Assembly (NCBI GenBank): GCA_046045995.1
Contig: JBJOKR010000148.1
Location: 1-12,515 of the forward strand
From: Indioceanicola sp046045995
GTDB lineage: Bacteria; Pseudomonadota; Alphaproteobacteria; Azospirillales; Azospirillaceae
Direction: 5' to 3'
DNA length: 12,515 bases
The number at the start of each line of letters is the position of its first letter. The stretch's first letter is position 1. Positions 6,015-10,958 of this stretch are shown here, piece by piece. A program made the translations under genes and the position numbers. The notes beneath the pieces are model-generated. The model ran no database searches and was not told where the DNA came from. It worked only from the letters and a program-made list of their open reading frames with translations.

Positions 6015-7493
6015 TCACCCGGGCCGGTAGTTCGGCGCCTCGTTCGTGATGGTGATGTCGTGGACATGGCTTTCGCGCAGGCCGGCATTGGTGATCCGCA
6101 CGAACTCGGTACGTTCCCGCATTTCCTGGATCGTTTCGCAGCCGGTATAACCCATGGCGGCGCGCAGGCCCCCGACCAGCTGGTGGATCACGGCGCTGAT
6201 CGGCCCCTTGTAGGGAACCCGGCCCTCCACCCCTTCCGGCACCAGCTTCAGGGTGTTCGTCACCTCCGCCTGGAAATAGCGGTCGGCGGAGCCGCGGGCC
6301 ATGGCGCCGACACTCCCCATGCCGCGATAGGATTTGTAGCTGCGGCCCTGGAACAGGATCACCTCACCCGGGCTTTCATCGGTGCCGGCGAACAGGCTGC
6401 CCAGCATGGCGACATCGGCCCCGGCGGCGATGGCCTTGGCAAGATCGCCGGAATACTTGATGCCGCCGTCGGCGATGACCGGCACGCCCTGCTTCCGGCA
6501 TTCCTCCACCACATCCAGGATGGCGGTAAGCTGGGGCACGCCTACGCCGGCGACGATGCGGGTGGTGCAGATGGATCCGGGGCCGATCCCCACCTTGACC
6601 GCATCCGCCCCCGCATCGATCAGGCTGCGCGCGGCGGCGGCCGTCGCCACGTTGCCGGCGACGATCTGGGTGTAGTTGGACAACTTTCGGGCGGTGCTGA
6701 CAGCATCGGCCACCTTGCGGGAATGGCCGTGGGCGGTATCGACCACCAGCACATCCACCCCGGCATCGAAAAGCGCCTCCGCCCGGGCCAGCCCGTCGGG
6801 CCCGGTGCCGGTGGCAGCGGCCACGCGCAGCCGGCCCTTGCCGTCCTTGCAGGCATTGGGGTGGAGCTGGGCCTTCTCGATATCCTTCACGGTGATCAGG
6901 CCGACGCAGCGATAGGCGTCATCCACCACCAACAGCTTTTCAATCCGGTGGGCGTGGAGCAGGCGTTTGGCCTCATCCTTGTCCACACCCTCCGTCACGG
7001 TCACCAGCCGCTCCCGCGTCATCAGCTCCGAAATGGGCTGGTTCGGGTTGCTGGCGAAGCGGACATCGCGGTTGGTCAGGATGCCGACCAGCTTGCCGTC
7101 CGTCGCCACCACCGGAATGCCGGAGATGCGGTGGCGGGCCATGAGCTGGAGCGCATCGGCCAGCGTCGCGTCGGGATGGATGGTGATGGGGTTCACCACC
7201 ATGCCGGATTCAAAGCGCTTGACCTTGCGCACCTCTGCCGCCTGGCGCTCGATATCCATGTTCCGGTGGATCACGCCCATGCCACCCGCCTGGGCCATGG
7301 CGATGGCCAGGGCTGATTCCGTCACCGTGTCCATGGCGGCGGACATCAGCGGAATGCCCAGCTCGATGGATTTGGTCAGACGGGTGCGGGTGTCCACCTC
7401 CGCCGGCATGACCCCCGATTCCGCCGGCACCAGCAGGACGTCATCGAAGGTAAGGGCTTCGCGGATACGGTCGCTTCGGGCGGGCAGGGTCAT
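6015..7493 (-). CDS. guaB: IMP dehydrogenase GuaB
   Basis: This 492-residue enzyme oxidises IMP to XMP with NAD+, the committed step to guanine nucleotides. The barrel opens with LTFDDVLLVPAESGVMP and PLMSAAMDTVTE. Two CBS domains occupy about residues 97-210 (GIPVVATDGKLVGILTNRD and EKLLVVDDAYRCVGLITVKD). DTAHGHS follows near 252-258. The catalytic loop is GIGPGSICTTR with Cys309. IMP phosphate is held by ADGGIKYSGD, and the mobile flap is GMGSVGAMARGSADRYFQ with Arg405-Tyr406. Length and motifs are complete. The frame reads upstream to 7718, but the ATG at 7493 matches the family N-terminus and has GGGGAGAA upstream. That site is buried in a strong hairpin (separate entry). DUF3088 follows directly. 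Confidence 0.98.
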   Translation of the reverse strand: MTLPARSDRIREALTFDDVLLVPAESGVMPAEVDTRTRLTKSIELGIPLMSAAMDTVTESALAIAMAQAGGMGVIHRNMDIERQAAEVRKVKRFESGMVVNPITIHPDATLADALQLMARHRISGIPVVATDGKLVGILTNRDVRFASNPNQPISELMTRERLVTVTEGVDKDEAKRLLHAHRIEKLLVVDDAYRCVGLITVKDIEKAQLHPNACKDGKGRLRVAAATGTGPDGLARAEALFDAGVDVLVVDTAHGHSRKVADAVSTARKLSNYTQIVAGNVATAAAARSLIDAGADAVKVGIGPGSICTTRIVAGVGVPQLTAILDVVEECRKQGVPVIADGGIKYSGDLAKAIAAGADVAMLGSLFAGTDESPGEVILFQGRSYKSYRGMGSVGAMARGSADRYFQAEVTNTLKLVPEGVEGRVPYKGPISAVIHQLVGGLRAAMGYTGCETIQEMRERTEFVRITNAGLRESHVHDITITNEAPNYRPG

Positions 7494-7495
7494 GA

Positions 7496-7532
7496 ACCGG
7501 TTCTCCCCGGCGGGACCGGGGTGGGAACCGGT
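7496..7532 (-). promoter_or_regulatory. Extended hairpin covering the guaB ribosome binding site
   Basis: On the minus strand ACCGGTTC (7532-7525) pairs perfectly with GAACCGGT (7503-7496). Inside, CCCCGG (7521-7516) pairs with CCGGGG (7510-7505) around a five-base loop, with a small 3-by-1 internal loop between the stems. The 14 base pairs end two bases before the guaB ATG and contain its GGGGAG Shine-Dalgarno sequence. The structure is read directly. Control of guaB translation is inferred. Confidence 0.55.
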
Positions 7533-7628
7533 GCCGCCGCATGCTGGACTGCGGATATGGGAACGGCCCCGGGGCGCCATGGTCGGCGCGGGGGCTGGGG
7601 CACGGTCCCGGATCACAAGGTTCGCCGC

Positions 7629-7634
7629 ACTATA
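7629..7634 (-). promoter_or_regulatory. Candidate guaB -10 element
   Basis: TATAGT on the minus strand matches five of six -10 bases and stands out in otherwise GC-rich DNA. No good -35 hexamer lies 16-18 bases upstream, so this is tentative. Transcription from here would give a leader of roughly 130 bases containing the hairpin at 7496-7532. Confidence 0.4.
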
Positions 7635-7757
7635 CACGCGGGGCCCGGCAAGGGAAGGCACCAGATATGGGCGGACAGGGTTGCGGCGGATGCACCGGCG
7701 GGGGATGACCCGGCCCACTTGCAGCGCCCGATCCGCCAGCCCTCCCAGCCCACCCCG

Positions 7758-8465
7758 TCAGTCCTGCCCACCCGCCCCGCCGCGCCCGCGGAACCCGGTG
7801 GCAACGATGTAGCTCTCTGCACTTTCCGCCCGGCTGGCGGCGGGCTTGGCGTTGCGGACCGTGGCGAAGTTGCGCTTCAGCGCATCCGACAGCTCCTTCT
7901 CCGCCCCGCCCTTGAACAACTTGCAGATGAACGTGCCGCCGGGGGCCAGCACCTCCTCCGCGAATTGCCAGGCCACTTCGGCCAGATGCATGATGCGCAG
8001 ATGGTCGGTGGGCGGGTGGCCGGTGGTATTGGCGGCCATGTCGGACATGACGATGTCCGCCTCCCCCCCCAGCAGGGATTTCAGCCGGTCGGGCGCATCC
8101 TCCGCCAGGAAATCCATTTGGATGATGGTGGCGCCGGGCACAGGCTCCACCTCCAGCAGGTCGATGCCGACAACAACGGCGGCCCCGCGCTGGACGGCGA
8201 TCTGGGTCCAGCCGCCGGGGGCGGCACCCAGGTCAACCACCCGCATGCCCTTCTTCAGGAACCTGTATTTCTCATCCAGCTGCAGCAGCTTGAAGGCGGC
8301 GCGGCTGCGGAATCCGCGCTTCTTCGCTTCCGCCACATAGGGGTCGTTCAGCTGCCGCTCCAGCCAGCGGGCGGAGGAGACGGAGCGGCGCTTGGCCGTC
8401 TTGACCCGCACCGCCTCCTGGCGCCCGGTGGGGACGGTACCGCTGCCGGAGGATTTCTTGGTCAT
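7758..8465 (-). CDS. rlmE: 23S rRNA (uridine-2552-2'-O)-methyltransferase RlmE (FtsJ/RrmJ)
   Basis: This 235-residue SAM-dependent enzyme methylates U2552 in the A-loop of 23S rRNA during late 50S assembly. The SAM loop is VVDLGAAPGGWTQ (77-89). The Lys-Asp-Lys-Glu catalytic set is seen as Lys59 in SRAAFKLLQLDEKY, Asp142 in VMSDMAANTTGH, Lys182 in FICKLFKG, and Glu217 in SAESYIVATGF. A basic N-terminal 30 residues (TAKRRSVSSARW) precede the core, as in other alphaproteobacterial members. I chose the ATG at 8465 because the conserved protein begins there; the frame's earlier start covers intergenic DNA and part of ppx. It follows ppx by 184 bases on the same strand. Confidence 0.96.
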   Translation of the reverse strand: MTKKSSGSGTVPTGRQEAVRVKTAKRRSVSSARWLERQLNDPYVAEAKKRGFRSRAAFKLLQLDEKYRFLKKGMRVVDLGAAPGGWTQIAVQRGAAVVVGIDLLEVEPVPGATIIQMDFLAEDAPDRLKSLLGGEADIVMSDMAANTTGHPPTDHLRIMHLAEVAWQFAEEVLAPGGTFICKLFKGGAEKELSDALKRNFATVRNAKPAASRAESAESYIVATGFRGRGGAGGQD

Positions 8466-8467
8466 GA

Positions 8468-8480
8468 CAGGGTCACCCTG
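8468..8480 (-). promoter_or_regulatory. Short inverted repeat at the rlmE ribosome binding site
   Basis: CAGGGT and ACCCTG flank one central base, two bases before the rlmE ATG. The AGGGTGA inside it is the only Shine-Dalgarno-like sequence. A hairpin with such a tight loop would be weak, so this may equally be a protein site or chance. Confidence 0.3.
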
Positions 8481-8549
8481 GGAAACGCACGGAAAGAAGG
8501 GCGATTGGGACAAAGGTGGTCTATCCAGCCGGACCACCCGGAAACGCCC

Positions 8550-8578
8550 CATATCGGCCCGACTGGCCGCCTTGGCAA
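8550..8578 (-). promoter_or_regulatory. Weak promoter-like pair upstream of rlmE
   Basis: On the minus strand TTGCCA (8578-8573, five of six -35 bases) is followed after 17 bases by GATATG (8555-8550, only three of six -10 bases). It lies in the 184-base gap between ppx and rlmE. Nothing else there looks functional. Confidence 0.25.
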
Positions 8579-8649
8579 GCGCAAGGGGCGAATGGCTGCC
8601 GCATGCGGCCCCCACCGGGCAGGCGGCGACCGGATCGACACGCCCCGAC

Positions 8650-9771
8650 CTAGCGCGGCCGCCGGGCGTGGGCGGCCAGATCGAACAGGATACCCTCCCG
8701 CACGCCGCGGTCGGCGATGCGCAGGATGGGAACCGGCCACAGGTCCCAGATGGCATCCAGCACCGCACATCCGGCGATGACCAGATCGGCCCGGTCGCGG
8801 CCGACGCAGGCGATCTCCGCCCGGCCGGCGAAATCCAGGCCCCGCAGATGGCGGGATATCTCCCGCGCCTCGGCCCGCGGCAGCCACGTCCCGTCCACCC
8901 GGGATCGGTCATAGCGCTCCAGCCCCATACGGATACCGGCCAGGGTGGTGACCGTTCCGGATGCGCCCAGCATCTGCACCCGCCCGGTCCGCACCTCCGC
9001 CACCACCTGGTTGCGCGCTTCGAACAGGGCCAGCGCCTCCCCCACCCGGCGCAGCATGGCGCCATAGGCCTCCTCACAGACGCGGTCGCCGCCATGCAGC
9101 TCCGTCAGGGAGACCACACCCAAAGGGATGGAAACCTGGTCGATCAGACTGGGGCGCCCCCGGTGCAGGCGCATCCACATCAATTCCGTCGACCCGCCGC
9201 CGATATCGAAGACAATGGCATAGGGCACCTGGGAATCCAGCAGCGGGGCACAGCCGGTCAGGGCCAGCCGCGCCTCCTCCTCCGCGGTGATGATCTCCAG
9301 AGAAAGGCCGGTTTCCGCCGCCACCCGGTCCAGGAACTCCCCCCCGTTGCCGGCGCGGCGGCATGCCTCCGTCGCCACGGCACGCAGCAAGGTCACCCCC
9401 CGGCGGTCCATCTTCGACCGGCATACCTTCAGCGCGTTCAAGGTCCGCCGCATCGCCTCCTCCGACAGGCGATCGCAGCGGGACAGCCCTTCGCCCAAGC
9501 GGACGATGCGGGAAAATGCGTCGATCACCCGGAACCCGTCACGCTGGGGCCGGGCGATCAGAAGGCGGCAGTTGTTGGTGCCCAGGTCCAGGGCGGCCAG
9601 GACGGGGCTACGCATGGGCTGGACCGGGCCCACCCAAGCCGACGGGGCGGGGACAGCGGGGATCGCGCCCCCGTCCCGGGCAAGCAGTCCGATGGATCCG
9701 ACCTCTGCGCCCACCGTTCCCCCCGACAGGCGGCCTTCTGCCGCCCGGTTGACCCAACGCAAGACTTGCAT
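8650..9771 (-). CDS. ppx: Ppx/GppA family exopolyphosphatase / pppGpp phosphohydrolase
   Basis: This 373-residue member of the ASKHA (sugar kinase/Hsp70/actin) fold removes terminal phosphates from polyphosphate or converts pppGpp to ppGpp. Phosphate-1 is DLGTNNCRLL (62-71). The catalytic acidic block is ITAEEEARLAL (161-171). Phosphate-2 is FDIGGGSTEL (188-197). The third nucleotide-fold loop is LGASGTVTTLAG (268-279), and RADLVIAGCAVLDAIW (327-342) closes the domain. It lacks the extra C-terminal HD-like domain of the roughly 500-residue E. coli Ppx, so it is the short form. I chose the ATG at 9771, which has a GGAGGGGG upstream. An internal ATG at 9615 would remove a 52-residue N-terminal extension and start just before the fold, but has a poorer ribosome binding site. 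Neighbour rlmE lies downstream on the same strand. Confidence 0.93.
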   Translation of the reverse strand: MQVLRWVNRAAEGRLSGGTVGAEVGSIGLLARDGGAIPAVPAPSAWVGPVQPMRSPVLAALDLGTNNCRLLIARPQRDGFRVIDAFSRIVRLGEGLSRCDRLSEEAMRRTLNALKVCRSKMDRRGVTLLRAVATEACRRAGNGGEFLDRVAAETGLSLEIITAEEEARLALTGCAPLLDSQVPYAIVFDIGGGSTELMWMRLHRGRPSLIDQVSIPLGVVSLTELHGGDRVCEEAYGAMLRRVGEALALFEARNQVVAEVRTGRVQMLGASGTVTTLAGIRMGLERYDRSRVDGTWLPRAEAREISRHLRGLDFAGRAEIACVGRDRADLVIAGCAVLDAIWDLWPVPILRIADRGVREGILFDLAAHARRPR

Positions 9772-9870
9772 CGTAGCCAAACCCCCTCCGCCCCTGCAAG
9801 GATCGTGGAACCAGCACTGCGTCATGGACCGGAGCCAGCGGTGACATCGGGTTCATCCCGGTCCGGGCCG

Positions 9871-9910
9871 GCCCGGGTGCCCGGGTGCCCGGGTGCCCAA
9901 GTGCCCGGGC
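9871..9910. repeat. Five-copy 8-bp tandem repeat (unit GCCCGGGT)
   Basis: Five consecutive octamers: GCCCGGGT three times, then GCCCAAGT, then GCCCGGGC. Four contain the palindrome CCCGGG. The array lies in the 294-base region between the divergent ppx and tRNA-Gln, about 100 bases upstream of the ppx start. It may be a slippage-prone microsatellite, a repeated protein site, or simply a replication-slippage scar. Confidence 0.85.
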
Positions 9911-9964
9911 GACGCGCCACCGGGAGCCCTGTCCCCTTCCTGATATTTTTTTGGAAAACAGGGG

Positions 9965-9993
9965 TTCACAAGCCCGGAACCCTATGCTAGAAG
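9965..9993 (+). promoter_or_regulatory. Probable promoter of tRNA-Gln
   Basis: TTCACA (9965-9970, five of six -35 bases) is followed after 17 bases by TAGAAG (9988-9993, four of six -10 bases). The stretch lies about 70 bases before the tRNA in a locally less GC-rich patch that also contains a seven-T run at 9946-9952. A TATGCT at 9983-9988 is an alternative -10 but has no properly spaced -35. Confidence 0.45.
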
Positions 9994-10065
9994 CCGCCCC
10001 CACACGATGACCGGTGACGAACGGACCGCTTGAAAGGCGGCCTGCACAATCGCCACCGGCCCGGT

Positions 10066-10139
10066 TGGGGGATCGTCTAACGGTAGGACAGCGGACTCTG
10101 ACTCCGCCAGTCTAGGTTCGAATCCTAGTCCCCCAGCCA
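10066..10139 (+). tRNA. tRNA-Gln (anticodon CTG)
   Basis: A full cloverleaf is readable. The acceptor stem TGGGGGA (10066-10072) pairs with TCCCCCA (10129-10135). The D stem is GTCT/GGAC with a GG in its loop. The anticodon stem GCGGA/TCCGC encloses loop CTCTGAC with anticodon CTG at 10098-10100, which reads the glutamine codon CAG. The T arm CTAGG-TTCGAAT-CCTAG is perfect. Discriminator G at 10136 is followed by an encoded CCA (10137-10139). Confidence 0.97.
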
Positions 10140-10149
10140 ACCTTTCCAA

Positions 10150-10163
10150 ACAAGTTTACTTGT
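10150..10163 (+). terminator. Small hairpin 10 bases after tRNA-Gln
   Basis: ACAAG-TTTA-CTTGT forms a five-pair stem in an AT-richer patch just after the tRNA. No T tract follows. It could be a processing or termination signal, but the evidence is slight. Confidence 0.28.
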
Positions 10164-10288
10164 GGCGCCGGCCGGTCCCGATTTCTCCAGGCCGCCCGCT
10201 GTCGTATCCCTTACCCGCGCATTCCCCCCTTGCAGGTTTTGACGTGGCCCCGGGCCGCGGCTCGTGTATGGTCCCGTCAGCATCAAGA

Positions 10289-10363
10289 GCCGGACAGGTC
10301 CGGCACCAACCTGCCAACCCGGGCAAGGTGGTACCCCGATATGGGGGATGTGGCCGCACCGGC
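10289..10363 (+). other. Leader with four consecutive hairpins upstream of the 120-residue orphan gene
   Basis: The 287 bases between tRNA-Gln and the next gene hold no convincing coding frame, but this part is unusually foldable. H1 is GCCGGAC-AG-GTCCGGC (10289-10304), seven perfect pairs with the innermost probably open. H2 (10305-10332) is ten pairs, ACC, ACCT and GCC against GGT, AGGT and GGC, with single A bulges and loop AACCCG. H3 is CCCC-GATAT-GGGG (10334-10346). H4 is GCCG-CAC-CGGC (10353-10363). TTGACG at 10239-10244 is a possible -35, though the nearest -10-like TATGGT (10267-10272) is 22 bases away. I recognise no known riboswitch class. Confidence 0.4.
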
Positions 10364-10426
10364 AACCAATCGGGCGCTTCCGCATCTTTCCTGTCCGCTG
10401 GCGATGCATGACCTTCGGAGAAGATC

Positions 10427-10789
10427 ATGACACGCACGGCCCCGTGTTCCCCCGCCTGTCCTGCCGTTCCAGCACCTGTATCCCGATCCGCAACCGTCGG
10501 ATTGCCGGGTGGTCTGCACCTGACGGTGTCCGCCGACATGCTGGTGGATCTCCCCATGGATCTTCTCGTCCGGCCGGGGGATGACGTAGCCTATCTGGGG
10601 CAGCTTCCCGTGCGGCGCCTGTCCGGCCGCCATGACCCGACGGCGACTGCCCCGGTCTTCGCCGTGATCCACCGGGGCAGCGGGTCCGTTTGGACCCATG
10701 TCTACCAACTGGTGCGCCGCGGTGGACTGACGGAGGTGCTGGTGCTCACCGTCTCCCCCGGGGAGCCTGCGACCACCATCGCCGCCTGA
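10427..10789 (+). CDS. Small orphan protein of unknown function (120 residues)
   Basis: I do not recognise this protein. It has no clear signal peptide or membrane segment. A Pro/Ala/Cys-poor-complexity opening (TAPCSPACPAVPAPV) is followed by a compact region from about residue 24 with regular hydrophobic alternation (GLHLTVSADMLVDLPMDLLV, APVFAVIHRGSGSVWTHVYQ, GLTEVLVLTVSPGE), suggesting a small beta-rich domain. The ATG at 10427 has a good Shine-Dalgarno, CGGAGAA, a few bases upstream, which supports real translation. The G/C-heavy third codon positions fit the genome. The stop TGA lies inside a GC hairpin loop. The long structured leader upstream suggests post-transcriptional control. Confidence 0.65.
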   Translation: MTRTAPCSPACPAVPAPVSRSATVGLPGGLHLTVSADMLVDLPMDLLVRPGDDVAYLGQLPVRRLSGRHDPTATAPVFAVIHRGSGSVWTHVYQLVRRGGLTEVLVLTVSPGEPATTIAA

Positions 10790-10796
10790 CCGGCGG
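10782..10796 (+). terminator. Hairpin with the orphan gene's stop codon in its loop
   Basis: CCGCC (10782-10786) and GGCGG (10792-10796) flank the loop TGACC, whose first three bases are the stop codon. There is no T tract downstream. It may aid termination or mRNA end protection. Confidence 0.35.
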
Positions 10797-10818
10797 GACC
10801 GTCCGCGCGCCCCCCGCA

Positions 10819-10847
10819 TCTCCCCTCCCCCTCTCTCTCTCCCTTCC
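10819..10847. repeat. Polypyrimidine tract with CT dinucleotide run
   Basis: Twenty-nine consecutive pyrimidines include five CT dinucleotides at 10831-10840. It lies in the gap between the orphan gene and the protease. No promoter is evident near it. Confidence 0.7.
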
Positions 10848-10958
10848 GGGGACGTGGCAACAAGCCCGGCCTGCCTGTAGGCTGGGGTGAAAGCAACTCC
10901 CGGCATCGGGCTGGGAATGGTCTGGCGGGGGGTGCTGGTTGGTGCGGGAGACAGGGTC

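Noticed and set aside
5997..7316. Long plus-strand open frame opposite guaB
   Set aside because: Shadow of guaB; low-complexity His/Gly/Ala-rich translation.
9841..9910. CRISPR-like repeats
   Set aside because: The units are only 8 bases and directly adjacent, with no spacers and no cas genes.
9946..9952. Seven-T run as an intrinsic terminator
   Set aside because: No stable stem directly before it and no plus-strand gene ending there.
8392..9990. Long plus-strand open frame opposite ppx
   Set aside because: Shadow of ppx extending into the repeat region; no recognisable domain.
10112..10139. tRNA-Gln 3' end as an integration (att) site
   Set aside because: No second copy of the tRNA 3' sequence and no integrase gene seen to the right within the window.
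10160..10411. Plus-strand frame of 83 codons in the leader region
   Set aside because: Starts at TTG without a ribosome binding site, Pro/Gly/Arg-rich, and overlaps the hairpin-rich leader.
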